A program made the translations under genes and the position numbers. Below, piece by piece: positions 24,681 to 37,863 of a stretch of 64,000 nucleotides of DNA. This DNA comes from Sapria himalayana. Taxonomy: Eukaryota > Streptophyta > Magnoliopsida > Malpighiales > Rafflesiaceae. The stretch lies in the NCBI GenBank assembly GCA_029783825.1, contig JAREIK010017065.1:16604-80603 (forward strand), read 5' to 3'. Below the pieces are notes generated by a model. It saw nothing but the letters and a program-made list of their open reading frames with translations, made no database searches and was not told the DNA's origin. Position 1 is the stretch's first letter, and every line of letters begins with the position of its first letter.

Positions 24681-25936
24681 ATTTATTATTTGTTTTAATA
24701 TTTTATTTAATTTTGTTTATTAAATACATATTATAGTCTATATATGAGTGATCCTTGAAAGGCAAATCTCCTAGTAAAATTAGAAAAATGATATTATAAA
24801 TAAATAATTAAAAAAATATAAAAATAAAAAAAATTATATTAATAAGGACTAAATAACTATTTTTATGATTATAAATTTTAAAAAAAATTATACAAAAAGT
24901 TTTCAAAAATTTTTAAATAAGAAACTTAAAAAATTGTATTAAAGTAACATTAAATAAATAATTCTATAATTATAATAATTTTTTAAGATATTTTAAAAAT
25001 TAAATGAACATTCATTAAAATTTCTATTAATATAAAGGTAAAATAATTCATTGTATGATTAAATAGAAAATATTTCAAAAATATTTGAATTGAAAAATAA
25101 ACTAGTAAATATTAATATTATTATAAGTATAAAAAATTTTATCATTATATGAAACTTTTAAAAAAATAATTAATACAAAATTTGAAAATCTTGAATTATA
25201 ATAATAAGTTAATTTTTTTATTAAATTTAAAAGAAAATAAATTAATTTTTAAAATAAATATATAGTTGTTTTCCCCCTACTAAAATTTATAAGAATTAAA
25301 TAATTGAGTAATATTTTTACTATTAGCTTTTAATATTCATTCTATATTAAAATAAAAAATATAACTTTTTTAATTATCTTCTCACTTTAAGTAATTTTTA
25401 GAATTTTAAAAATTATAAATGATATCAAATAATATGAAATTTTATGTTTTTAAAATTATTTCATATTATCTTTATAAAATTAATATGAATTCTCAAAATT
25501 TTATAACCATGAAATATATATATTTATATATTTTTTAACATATAGAGTATTTATAACACTTAGGAGTGTGGCTAGAAGACCAATCATCTTATCATGTGTG
25601 TCTTGCTATATGAAGTTGTAATTTTATAGCCATTTGATTTTTTTTCTAGTTATAAAGCTAAACATCTATTTTTTGAAGTTGTTTATATATTTATTGTTTA
25701 ATTAAATTTTATAATAAAAAATTGCAAGATGTTTGTTTTTCATGTGTACGTTGCTACACACACATGAACTTTGTTGAAAATATTTTGATAATAAATAAAA
25801 AAATTAGTCTTTATGTATTTTAATTATTTATTGTTTATTTAGTGTTTTGATAATTAAAAATTAAAATATCTTGGTAATTTATGGTCTGCCTTCACTTGTT
25901 GTATGTCGATACTCAAGATACAACTTTAACATGCAC
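24681..25936. other. AT-rich stretch, no gene seen
   Basis: Very AT-rich sequence with many A and T runs and no open frame or family I recognise. It may be the interior of the CACTA-like element that begins at 24420. Confidence 0.6.
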
Positions 25937-27538
25937 CTAAGAGCATCTCTAAGAGTCTCAGTGTCAGCTTTCGTTTAGTTATTTTAAAAAATTTAAACTT
26001 TAAAATCAACTCCCTTTGCATCAAGCTATATATTTCCCATATCTATAATTTCTCTCACCTGATCTATAAGCCCTCGCCAGACTCCAACTCCAGAGGCTTC
26101 GATTCTTGAGGCGGCTCTTTGGAAGAGAAAACTTCTTTCTCCGAACGTGGATGGTAGTGATGCTGATCAGGAAGAGATTTATCAAAATGCAGGCACCTTT
26201 TACCAGTAAGTCATTCCATTAATATGATTCTGATCATGTAATGCAATTCAAATAGAACTCATGTGATTGCTCAGTAATAATCATACATGACACAAAACTA
26301 TGTGCTTCTGTGATTCCATATCCATCTCTCTCATCAGTTTGAAGAACTCTAGTCGGGTATCAAACAAAAAGTATGCCCTATTGCTTTGTTTCATGATGGT
26401 TTTTATTTTTGATATGAAAGATAAGTTTGGGTGTAGGGAGTTATGAAAGTAATTATGCACCAATGTGATATACTAATGGCGTCATGCTTGTGGCTGATGG
26501 TTTATCCATTATTTCTTGAGTATGTTAGATTCAACATGTTCATCTTCACCCTAGTTCATTTCCATTGTTTTTGCTCTAATGTCGAAGCCATTTCACGAAT
26601 CATGACATATGTTTTTGAGATCATTATTATGCAACAATCAATTTTTTTTTCCATGTTATGATCCTGGTGATGATAATATACCGCACACTTTTTTATTTTG
26701 GACTGTTAGGTCATGGCTTCTCCAGATGAGCAGAAGGTGTGTTTCATGGAAGGATTTCATCCATGATATTGAGAAAAAATTAAAGAGATAGTTGGGTTTG
26801 GAAAGCCAATAGTGGATGTTGCTGCTAATTCATCTTCCTTTCATTAATCTCGAGAAAGTAGATATCATTTGCTAATGTTCTCATCGAAAACTCTAAACCT
26901 TATTCCCATTCATTTAGTGGACATCAACCTATCTAATTGATAGCAAATTGAAGGGAAACTTGTTTTTTGGGTTGATCCCTGATGCTGAAACAATCTCTAC
27001 TCCTGGTGAAGAAACTATAAAAATTCTTCTCACTTTAATTTATGCTGATATCAAAAGCACATATAACGGCATAAATCACAAGACTATCATTCATTATCAT
27101 GTTAAGGTGGATCTAATTGTAGATGTTCCTATTTTGGAAGGCTTACTCTCCCACTCGAAAAAAATAGGAGAGATACCCATTCCTTATAAACCAGACATTG
27201 AAGTTGAGAAAATAAACTTATGGAACCTATCTCCTTTGACAAAATTGTTGATGTTCTTCACTGAAAATGGAAAACAAAGAATGATTTTGCATTTCATTAA
27301 TATGGTGATAATATGACATTCATATGTATTTTAGATGTTATTTTTGAGAGTTAGTTAAAATTAGTTGAATTGATAGCTAAAATAGATAGCATTGTTGTGA
27401 ATTACCATAAAAAAGTAGTTTGTTAAAATAGATAGCAATGTTGGAGTTACCATAAAAAATAGTTAGTTAAAATAGATAACACAATATTTTATTATTTTGA
27501 GTAGTTATTTTAAGGTAGATCATTGGAGATGCTCTTAG
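25937..27538. mobile_element. DNA-transposon-like element with captured gene fragment
   Basis: The left end CTAAGAGCATCTCTAA (25937-25952) and right end TTGGAGATGCTCTTAG (27523-27538) form a 16-bp terminal inverted repeat with one mismatch. Near the right end a subterminal unit is repeated (AAAATAGATAGCAATGTTGG-like text at about 27380, 27425 and 27470). Terminal GAGCATCTC text is common in plant MITE-like and Harbinger- or hAT-like elements, but no clear target-site duplication is visible, so the superfamily is left open. It encloses a LEA_2 pseudogene and no transposase. Confidence 0.5.
26086..27316 (+). pseudogene. LEA_2 (desiccation-related) gene fragment, captured and decayed
   Basis: Near 26713 the frame begins MASPDEQK, then in shifted frames shows GFIHDIEKK and IVGFGKPIVDVAA. 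From about 26948 it reads FFGLIPDAETIS, EETIKILLTLIYADIKSTYN and VKVDLIVDVPIL, then GEIPIPYKPDIEVEKI. I recognise this as the LEA_2 family of cytosolic desiccation-related proteins in land plants, whose hallmark is a 'LIPDAGT...DDIKSTYNDI...VDLIVDVP' core. An upstream open stretch (26086-26205) ends in a canonical donor (GTAAGT at 26206), and an acceptor (TGTTAG) ends at 26709 just before the ATG, so a 5' intron seems kept. Frameshifts, stops and loss of the C-terminal part make it a pseudogene. It lies inside the inverted-repeat element and may be a transposon capture. Confidence 0.75.
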
Positions 27539-28239
27539 TCCTCTACAAGTCCTGCCCTCTTCCCTCGACATGAATACATCAAAACCAAATAGAAGAGTAA
27601 GCGAGAAGTTTCTTCAAGCCCTGAGTTTATTTTTCATTTGAGGTATGCTTTCATCACTACTCTTCATCTATTATCTTATGCAAGAGTGTGGTTGTGATTC
27701 TGATGGTTTGTTATTTCAAAATTCTTCTTCTACCCTAATTGTTACAGTACTATTTTATTGTTCCTAGAAATTAAATAATATATTTTGTGTATGTATGATA
27801 TCATGTATAGTGAAGTTATTACCACAATTAGATAAATTTTCATAGATCCTCCTTATGCATGCAATATTAATCTAGATGTTCATGGTAAATCATTAAAAAT
27901 ACCAATTCATATATCACCATGGTATCTTGGATTGCTTATATACAATGATGTGTATACATACTTCATGCATGTGTGTTTATATTGCATTCTCATTATATGG
28001 ATATTGATGTTGCACAGTAGGTAGTAGGCTTGATATCCATGTTTTATTGACACTCAGACAATCTTGTTGTCTTGGATGTTAATCACAAAATGGGTGTTGG
28101 TGTTTGTGGTGAGCAGTGTGTATATAACAACTTATTTAATATTTACATAATAATTTATGTAAATATGATGAACCCAAGATTATTAACACATAAATATACA
28201 TAAGTATTTTACTATATGTATAACTTTAAAAAATAGTAT
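27539..28239. other. Unannotated AT-rich spacer
   Basis: No gene or repeat family recognised. Only short open frames and tetranucleotide-rich text are present. Confidence 0.5.
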
Positions 28240-29110
28240 TCATAACGATATATTATAATACATTATTTAATAGATACATACATACATACTATATACATAC
28301 ATACCTACATATATACATACATATAGATTATATATTATATATATATATATAACAATATATAAATGTATTTGACAATATGTAGTATCACATATAACGATAT
28401 ATAAATGTATTTATCTACATCTTTGCCTATACATAACTATATGTCAAATTTATATAATTACAATGAAAATCTATATATAACTACATCTACAATATGCATA
28501 ACTACATTTATAACTATATGTATAACTATGTTGTGCAATCACACATGTAACTATAATTATAATTAAAACTATAACAACATATATATAACTATATGTTTAA
28601 CTATAATATGTATACCTATTATAAATATATCTACAACTTATAAAACACTTTATAACTATATTTAACTATATTTGTAACTATGTAAACTATTTTTATACCT
28701 ATATTTATTACTATATATACCTATTTTTTAACTATATAATAATTTAATACTATATGTATAATTCTATATAACTATATTTCTAACAAAATATACTATATGT
28801 ATAATAATATATAACTATATAAAATTAAATTTTACTATATGTATAACTATAAAAATGTAATTATAACTATAATTAAACTACATACATATTTATAACTATA
28901 TGTATAATTAAATATAATTATATATAACTTTATTTATTACTAACTATACTATAGGTATAAGAACATGTAACTATAAATAATTGTCTTTTACTATATGTAT
29001 AACAATAAAAACATTATACATAACTATATTTAAATATATAATCAACAACATATATTTAATATACAGATTATATATAATTCTATATACAATTATATATAAC
29101 TCTATTTAAT
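28240..29110. repeat. Degenerate TATGTATAACTA-type tandem repeats
   Basis: The block is dominated by variants of ACTATATGTATAACTATA with TACATACA and ATATAT stretches. No unit is perfect, and the period is about 12-20 bp. Its reverse complement type (ATAGTTATACATATAG) fills 63110-64000. Confidence 0.75.
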
Positions 29111-29111
29111 A

Positions 29112-29290
29112 TATGTCGTGCCTTGGTGTGATGATAAATATGTTCATCCAAGGGTGTAAAGGTCTCGGGTTGGAGATTTTTAATATAACTTTTCTGATTC
29201 TTGGGGATAAGATTGTTAATATATTGAATTCTCTCCACTCCATACTAAGCTAGAGCCTTGTGCAGTGCGTATGACCTTTATTTAGTTTTG
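29112..29290 (+). mobile_element. Probable tRNA-derived SINE
   Basis: A box A-like text (GTGCCTTGGTGTGATGATAA at about 29117) and a box B-like text (GGTCTCGGGTTGGAGAT at about 29161) lie about 50 bp apart. The sequence ends with GAGCCTTGTGCAGTGCGTATGACC and a T-rich tail, an ending style seen in plant SINEs. Box B has G for the expected C. No target duplication was established. Confidence 0.45.
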
Positions 29291-29414
29291 TTTGTAAGTT
29301 TTTTACTTTTTTTTAGAACAAAACTATGACCAGAAAAAATTAATTTCTTTTGGTGCGTGGAAGCTCTTCACCATGCCCAATTGGATGCCATCCCAGTAAT
29401 CACATCTTTCGTCA

Positions 29415-29486
29415 CAAAAAGAAAATTGAGAAGTATTGCTCTATGTCCAGCAAAAAGAAAATTGAGAAGTATTGCTCTATGTCCAG
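29415..29486. repeat. Perfect 36-bp tandem duplication
   Basis: The unit beginning CAAAAAGAAAATTGAGAAG and ending CTATGTCCAG occurs twice with no gap (29415-29450 and 29451-29486) and no mismatch, which indicates a recent event. Confidence 0.9.
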
Positions 29487-32400
29487 CAAATGATCAGATC
29501 TTTGTCACCAGGTTATCGACTTATTTCCACCATTAGAGTACATGTTAGTTCTATGCTATTGCAACATAATTATGTGCATTTGTAATCTTGCTTTTGTTAT
29601 CATCAAAAAACTACTAGTTGGTTAAGAAGGAAATTATTTGAATAATCTTCCTCATTTGGAAGAAAGAAATATTCTTTGAACAATCCTCAAAAAATGTTAT
29701 TTTATTTTCTATGTAAAAAAAATATCTTTAAGTTTGATAATTGCATGGGTCTAAGTATTACTTTTTATGAAGCCATAATGCACACAGCCTTATGGTTAGT
29801 TGAACTAAAAAATTTATGGACATGTTTGACTCCCTCTATCAATGCCTATTCCTCTCTTTTGGTTATTGGGGCTTGCATCTACCAATGCTTAGGGATCATA
29901 AGATTAGTTGAGGTGTTAATCTAGCTTGAGAAACCCATGGCTTAAACTAGGTAATATTTTTTATGATTTAAATGTCTGATTGAATTATGTTTTATGTGTG
30001 AAAAACATCTTTTTATTATTATTTGAAATGTCAAGTTTGTAAAAATAAACTATACAACATAAAAAATGGGGAGAAAAGAAATAAAATATATATGTGAAAA
30101 TATTGGTTAAGAGAGAATAAAATTGAATTCATGAGAAGTGTCTTATATATCTTTAATAATCATGAAAATAGTTCAGAATGATTTATTCATAGCTACATGC
30201 TAATTTATTATTATATACAAAATATTAAATTAAAGCAGTTATCAATCTTTAAGTTTGTTATTAATAAAATTATGAGCTCTCATCATAATTTTTATTTGAT
30301 GGTTTTTAATCACTCATCACAAATGGGTAAATATGAAAATCTCATGTTTATTAGATGTGTGTTTATGCAAACAAAATAATTTATATTATGGTCTATTATT
30401 ATAGAGACCCAAAAATAATAATAATATTCAAATAATCAAAAATATCTTGAATCACTCAAAAGAATAAAAGCAATTCCATACATATTTTCATATATTTGTG
30501 AATATAAATAAGACCACATCATATATCTTCTTTAGAGAACCTAATAAAAGATTTACAATATTTAAGAATAAAAGAAAATATATTCTCATATTTTTTTCAA
30601 TATCTAGTAGAGTTAAAAATGGAAAACTCAGAGAAATAATCACATAAACATAAGCTAGAATAAATAATTTTTTCATTTAAAAATATTTCTTAAAAACTAA
30701 AAAAAATATTTAAATCATTGAGCTATTCGAAACTTTTATAAAAAAATATTTGAATATAAAAATATTCATTTCCTTAATATATATAATAATAGTATCAACT
30801 ACAGTAATATAACACAACTTTTCTCCGAGTCATATTTATAGAAATAATATATGTAACTCAAAAAAAATCATAAAAATGTTAATCTTAAAGACTTTTCCAA
30901 ATACATTTCATCATTTAAATCATTATGATTAAATTTATTATTAAAAATTGATTATTAATTAAATAAAACAAAAGTGAGATATAATCTATACTATAAGTAT
31001 AAATACTTGTAGAGGCAAAAGCATAAAATAACACGTTGAATAATTAGTAAGTCAAGACATAATTCTAGAGACATTGAGGTATAAAAGCTGTTAATTCAAA
31101 TAATAATCATAAATAATTAATTATATATAATATATATTAATATATAGATATATATAGATATATATATATATATATATTATATATAATAATATAAATATAA
31201 AATTAATTCATTAGAAAAAAAATATTATTAGTTTTTACTTATTAAAAAATCATAACTAAGTAACAAAATAAAAAATAAAATTATAATAATATTTCTTTTT
31301 AAAAAAAACACAATCATTACATAATATAATAGTAGATTTAAATATATATGATTAAAATATTTTAACAAAAATTCTTTTCTCTAATATTATCATTATTTTT
31401 ATCTAGTATCTTAGTAGTTAGAAAGTTTTTACTATCAAATGATTGATTTCTTATCAAATAAATATGAAATCATCACAATTTATATGAATTTTCATCTATA
31501 ATAATTAGTGTCAAACTCAACTTACTAACATTATTATAAGTTCTAGCTAAATAACATTTAAGATTAAGAAAATCATTAAAAAAATTGGATACAAAATTCC
31601 TAAGAAAACCCAAATGTGAGTTAACTTTAAAACAATCTCTTTAGCCCACATAAATTGCCACACAGAAAAGAATTTAAAAGAAATTATATCACATAATTAC
31701 TAATTTGTTGTAATGATGAATTGTAGGTATATTATTTTTAATACTATAATGGCCTAGAAAGACACGAGATGACACAATTTATTTTCTTACTTTTAAAAAA
31801 AACTTTTGAACAAAAATCATGCCCCCTACAACACAAATGATAAATATTGTAATTAAATAATTGATAAGAAATACAATTTGACAAAAATAAAAGAAGATAT
31901 CAATGTGATTAAGTAATTTGTAATCATAATTGATTCATCCTAAACTATCTTATAAAAAAAGTTTTCAAGTTGTCTTAATTGAATATTTTCATAATCTCTT
32001 AATTTTGAATATGAAAATAATATGGCTAGATAAAACACAAGATAAATCACTTTGTGTTTTTTCAAGAAAAATACAAATTCTCACAATGTATATTATATAA
32101 TATTATAATTTTAAAAATTTTATTTCATATTCTTAGTGAATATCAATCATTTTTTTAAAAATGAAGAATAAATATATATAAATTATTTTTTTCTTTATGA
32201 GATATGAATTATGTAATACGATAATACTTATTTATAAAAATAACAAAATAATAAAAGTCATTTTACATAATAATATTATATAATATTCTAGGTAATCTAG
32301 ATAAAATATATTTCTATTATTATTCTCTTGACATACTATAAAATGCTAGCATACTTTCTTAAGTGTACCTCATTATTAAAAAAAATAATCTATTTTTATG

Positions 32401-32682
32401 CTTGATTTCATAAGTTTTAAATTTATCAAAACAAACAAATTAAACTAATAGTGAATAAAAAAAGATTAATTAAAACCAAGCATCTAAGTTATCCTCTGAT
32501 ATGACAAAAATAGGGATAGACAACATGATCAATTCTTAGAAAAGTCATCCACAAATTTATATAAATCCTACAAAAATATCTAAAAAAACATGGTTAACTC
32601 TGAAATTAAAATTTAGTTATTTAGCAGGATAACTCAAAATAATAAGATTAATTATAACGATATGGGGTGAAAGATCTCTGAT
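29487..32682. other. AT-rich spacer, no gene recognised
   Basis: AT-rich sequence with a (TA)n stretch near 31125-31190. Short open frames (for example 29676-29924 on +, 82 codons) match no family I know. Nothing else could be supported. Confidence 0.55.
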
Positions 32683-34685
32683 ATGAGGGGATATTCATAT
32701 ACATCTTATTCTTCATTTTCTTCATATTATTATTTTTTTCATATTTTTATTATTTTTCTTAATATTAATATTATTCTTATTCTTCTTATACTTCTTATTC
32801 TTCTTATTAGTCATATTCTTATTAATCTTGTTATTCTTCTTATTATTTTTATTCTTCTTATTTTTCTTATTCTTCTTATTATACCTATTCTTCTTTTTAT
32901 TCTTATTCTTCTTCTTCTTTTTAATCTTCTTATTCTTTTTATTTTTCTCAATCTTCTTATTCTTTTTATTTTTCTCAAACTTCTTATTCATATTATTCTT
33001 CATAATAATCTTATTCTTCTTATTTTTCTAATTTTTCTTTTTCTTCTTATTCTTTTTTTATTTTTTTTTTCTTCTTATTCTTCTTATTCTTCTAATTATT
33101 CTTATACTTCTTATTCTTCTTATTCTTCATATTCTTCATATTCTTCATATTCTTCATATTCTTCTTATTCTTTTTATTCTTCATATTCGTTTTATTCTTT
33201 TTATTCTTCTTATTCTTCATATTCTTTTTAATTTCTTCTTATTCTTCATATTCTTATATTCAATTTCTACTTATTCTTCTTTTCTTTCTTATTCTTATTT
33301 TTTTTATTATTCTTCTAATTCTTCTAATCTTCAAAATTATTTTTATTATTCTATTTTACTTATTCTTCTTATTCTACTTATCTCTTATTCTTCTTAATCT
33401 TTTTATTCGTTTATTCTTCTTTTTCAGTTATTATTTATTTTCTTCTTATTTTCTTACATACTTATTTGGTATTATTCTTCTTATTATTATTCTTCTTCTT
33501 ATTCTTATATTATTTTTATTCTTCTTATTTTTCTTACTCTTCTTAATCTTCTTATTCTTCTTATTCTAATGATTCTTCTTATTCTTCTTATTCTTGTTAT
33601 TTTACGTTATTCTTCTAATTAACCAAATACTTCTTTTTCATCTTATTCTTCGTATTCGTTTTATTCTTCTTTATTCTTCTTATCTTCTATTCTTCTCATT
33701 CTCTTATTCTCCTAATTCATTATTATTCTTATAATTTTACTTATTATTATTATTATTTTCTTATTCTTCTTACTTCTTAATCTTTTAATCTTCTTATTCT
33801 TTTTATACTTCTTATTCTTCTTATTGTTTTTTTATTCTTCAATTCTTTATATTCTTCTAATTCTTTGAATTCTTGCAATACTTATAATTCTTCTTATTCT
33901 TCTTATCCTTCTTATATTCTTATTTTACTTTTCTTCTAATTTTTTTATATTATTCTTATTCTTCTTATTCTTAGACTTTTTATTGTTCATATAATATTTT
34001 TGTGTCCTTATTCTTTTTATTTTTCATAATTCTTCTTATTCTTCTGAATTTTTTTATTTTTCTTATTATTCAACTTCTTCTTATTCTTCTTATTCTTCTT
34101 ATTCTTCCTATTCTTCTTATTCTTCCTATTCTTCTTATTCTTCTTATTCTTCTAATTCCTTTTATTCTTCTCATTCTTCTTATTCTTTTTATTCTTTTTA
34201 TTCTTTTTATTCTTTTTATTCTTTTTATTCTTTTTATTCTTTTTATTCTTTTTATTCTTTTTATTCTTTTTATTCTTTTTTTTTCTTCTCATTCTTTTTT
34301 TTTCTTCTTATTCTTATTATTCTTCTTATTCTTCTTGTTTTTCTATTTTCTTCTTATTCTTATTATTCTTCCTATTCTTATTATTCTTCCTATTCTTCTT
34401 ATTCTTCCTTATTCTTTTTATTTTTATTATTTTTTTTATTCTTCTTGTTTTTCCTTTTTCTTCTAATTCTTCTAATTTTTCTTATTATTCTTATTCTTTT
34501 TATTTTTTTATTCTTATTATTCTTTATTTATTATTATTCTAATTATTCTTTTTATTCATATTATTCATCTTATTATTTTTATTCATCTTATTCTTCTAAT
34601 TTTTCTGATTCTGCTTATACATCTCATCCTTCTTATTTTTTTATTCTTCTTATTCTTCTTATTCTTCTTATTCTTCTTATCCTTA

Positions 34686-34724
<39 letters not shown>

Positions 34725-37474
34725 CTTTTTATAATCTTATTCTACTTATTCTTATTAGTCTTCATATTCTTCTTAAATTACCTATTCTTCTTATTAATCT
34801 TATTATTCTTATCTTCTTATTCTCTAATTCTTATTATTCTTCTAATTATATTTATTCTTCTTGTTCTTCTATTTCTTCTTATTTCTGATAATTGTTCTTA
34901 TTCTTCTTATTGTTCTTATTCTTCTTATTCTTCTTATTATTCATATTGTTCTTATTCTTCATATCCTTCTTAATCTTCTTATTCTTCCTATTCTTCATAA
35001 TTTTCTTCTATTCTTTTTAATCTTCTTATTCTACTTATTCTTCTTATTTCTTTTAATCTTATATACTTCTTATTTTTTCTTATTCTTTTTATTATTATTA
35101 TTTTACTATTATTCCAATTCTTCTAATTCATTTTTGTTCTCTTATTCTTCTTATTCTTCTTATTCTTCTTATTCTTCTTATTCTTCTTATTCTTCTTATT
35201 CTTCTTGAATCTACTTATTCTTCTTATTCTTCTTATTCTGTTTTGAATTATTCTTATTCTTCTTATCTCTTATTCATATTATACATATCATTCTTCTTAT
35301 TCTTCGTTTTCCTTTTTATTTTATTACTCTACCTTATTTTTTTAATTCTTCACATTCGTCTTATTCTTTTATTCTCCCTACTCTTCTAATTCTTTTATTC
35401 TTCTAATTCTTCTTATCTTCTTATTTTACTTATTTTTATTATTCTTCTTATTCTTCTTTTTCTTATTTTTTTTTCTTTTCTTCTTATTTTTCTGTATTTT
35501 TCTTATTAGTTCTTATTCTTCTTATTCTTCTTTTCTTCAATTTGTATTATTCTTCTTATTCTTATTATTATTCTTTTTATTCTTCTTATTCTTATTTTTT
35601 TAAATCGTTTTCTTTTTATTCTTTTAATACATATTATTCTTCATATTCTTTTTATTCTTCGTAATCTTCTTATTCTTCTTAATTTTTTATTCTTCTTATT
35701 CTTCTTATTCTTCTTATTGTTCTTATTCTTCTTATTCTTCTTATTCTTCTTATTCTTCTTATTATTCATATTGTTCTTATTCTTCATATCCTTCTTAATC
35801 TTCTTATTCTTCCTATTCTTCATTTTCTTCTTATTCTTTTTAATCTTCTTATTCTACTTATTCTTCTTATTCTTTTTAATCTTATTATACTTCTTATTTT
35901 TCTTATTCTTTTTATTATTATTATTTTACTTATTATTCCAATTCTTCTAATTCATTTTGTTCTTCTTATTCTTCTTATTCTTCTTATTCTTCTTATTCTT
36001 CTTATTCTTCTTAATCTACTTATTCTTCTTATTCTTCTTATTCTTTTAATTCTTCTTATTCTTCTTAATCTTCTTATTCATATTATACATATCATTCTTC
36101 TTATTCTTCGTTTTCTTTTTATTTTTATTACTCTACTTATTTTTTTAATTCTTCATATTCTTCTTATTCTCCCTACTCTTCTAATTCTTTTAATTCTTCT
36201 AATTCTTCTAATCTTCTTATTTTACTTATTTTTATTATTCTTCTTATTCTTCTTTTTCTTATTTTTTTTCTTTTTCTTCTTATTTTTCTTATTTTTCTTA
36301 TTATTCTTATTATTCTTATTCTTCTTATTCTTCTTTTTCTTCAATTTGTATTATTCTTCTTATTCTTATTATTATTCTTTTTATTCTTCTTATTCTTATT
36401 TTTTTTAATCGTTTTCTTTTTATTCTTTTTATACATATTATTCTTCATATTCTTTTTATTCTTCGTAATCTTCTTATTCTTCTTATTCTTCTTAATTTTC
36501 TTATTCTTCTTATTCTTCTTATTCTTCTTATTGTTCTTATTCTTCTTATTCTTCTTATTCTTCTTATTCTTCTTATTATTCATATTGTTCTTATTCTTCA
36601 TATCCTTCTTAATCTTCTTATTCTTCCTATTCTTCATTTTCTTCTTTTCTTTTTAATCTTCTTATTCTACTTATTCTTCTTATTCTTTTTAATCTTATTA
36701 TGCTTCTTATTTTTCTTATTCTTCTTATTCTTCTTAATCTACTTATTCTTCTTATTCTTCTTATTCTTTTAATTCTTCTTATTCTTCTTATTCTTCTTAT
36801 TCTTCTTAATCTACTTATTCTTCTTATTCTTCTTATTCTTTTAATTCTTCTTAATCTTCTTATTCATATTATACATATCATTCTTCTTATTCTTCATTTT
36901 CTTTTTATTCTTATTACTCTACTTATTTTTTTAATTCTTCCTATTCTTCTTATTCTTTTTATTCTCACTACTCTTCTAATTCTTCTAATTCTTCTTAATC
37001 TTCTTATTTTACTTATTTTTATTATTCTTCTTATTCTTCTTTTTCTTATTTTTTTTCTTTTTCTTCTTATTTTTCTTATTATTCTTATTATTCTTATTAT
37101 TCTTATTCTTCTTTTTCTTCAATTTGTATTATTCTTCTTATTCTTATTCTTATTCTTTCTATTCTTATTATTCTTATTTTTTAATCGTTTTCTTTTTATT
37201 CTTTTTATCCATATTATTCTTCATATTCTTTTTATTCTTCGTAATCTTCTTATTCTTTTTATTCTTGTTATTATTCTTATCCCTCTTATCCTTCTTATTC
37301 TTCTTATTCTTCTTATTGTTCTTATTCTTCATATTTTTTTATTATTCTTATTCTTCTTAATATTTTTATTCTTCTTATTTTTATTATTCTTCCTATTTTT
37401 ATTATTCTTCTTATTGAACTTATTATTCATTTTAATCTCATTCTTCTAATTTTTGTTCTTCTTCTTCTTCTTCT
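32683..37474. repeat. TTATTCTTC-type array, 4.8 kb
   Basis: The + strand is T, C and A with almost no G, the reverse orientation of the 10375-20040 array. Words are TTATTCTTC, TTTTTATTC and TTATTATTC. It begins after CATATACATC near 32700 and ends at a palindromic switch at 37475. Open frames within it are Leu/Ile, Phe/Leu or Ser/Tyr periodic artefacts. Confidence 0.95.
34850..37440. repeat. Higher-order repeat of ~0.8 kb, about three copies
   Basis: Marker blocks recur in the same order. Text with ATTCATATTGTTCTTATTC lies near 34940, 35763 and 36577. The block CATTCTTCTTATTCTTCG(T/A)TTTC followed by TTACTCTAC lies near 35290, 36089 and 36876. The block TTATTCTTCGTAATC lies near 35653, 36457 and 37233. 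Spacings are about 780-820 bp. Confidence 0.82.
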
Positions 37475-37488
37475 TAGAAGAAGAAGAA
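37462..37488. repeat. Palindromic strand switch between arrays
   Basis: A left arm TTCTTCTTCTTCT (37462-37474), a central T (37475) and a right arm AGAAGAAGAAGAA (37476-37488) form a perfect 13-bp inverted repeat. Left of it the + strand is pyrimidine-rich for 4.8 kb; right of it the + strand is purine-rich for 0.84 kb. Confidence 0.9.
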
Positions 37489-37831
37489 TAATAATAATAA
37501 TAATAAGCATAAGAAGAAGAAGTAGTAGAAGAAGAAGAAAAAGAAAAAGTAGAAGAATCAGAAGAAGAAGTAGAAGATGAAGTAAAAGAAGAATAAGTAG
37601 AAGAAGCAAAAGAAGCTAAAGAATAACAAGAATTAGAAGAAGCAGAAGAAGCAAAAAAAGAAGAAGAAGACGTAGAAGAAAAATAAGAAGTAGAAGAAGA
37701 AGAAGAAGAAGAAGAAGTTGTAGTAGTAGTAGAAGGAGCAGTAGAAGAAAAAGTAGAATAAGAAGCAAAAGAAGAATCGGAAGAAGAGGTAGAAGAAGAA
37801 GCAGAAGAAGAAGTGGAAGAAGAAGCATAAA

Positions 37832-37863
<32 letters not shown>

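Noticed and set aside
29676..29924. Possible 82-codon gene
   Set aside because: No recognisable domain, no splice or promoter context, and the surroundings are AT-rich non-coding DNA.
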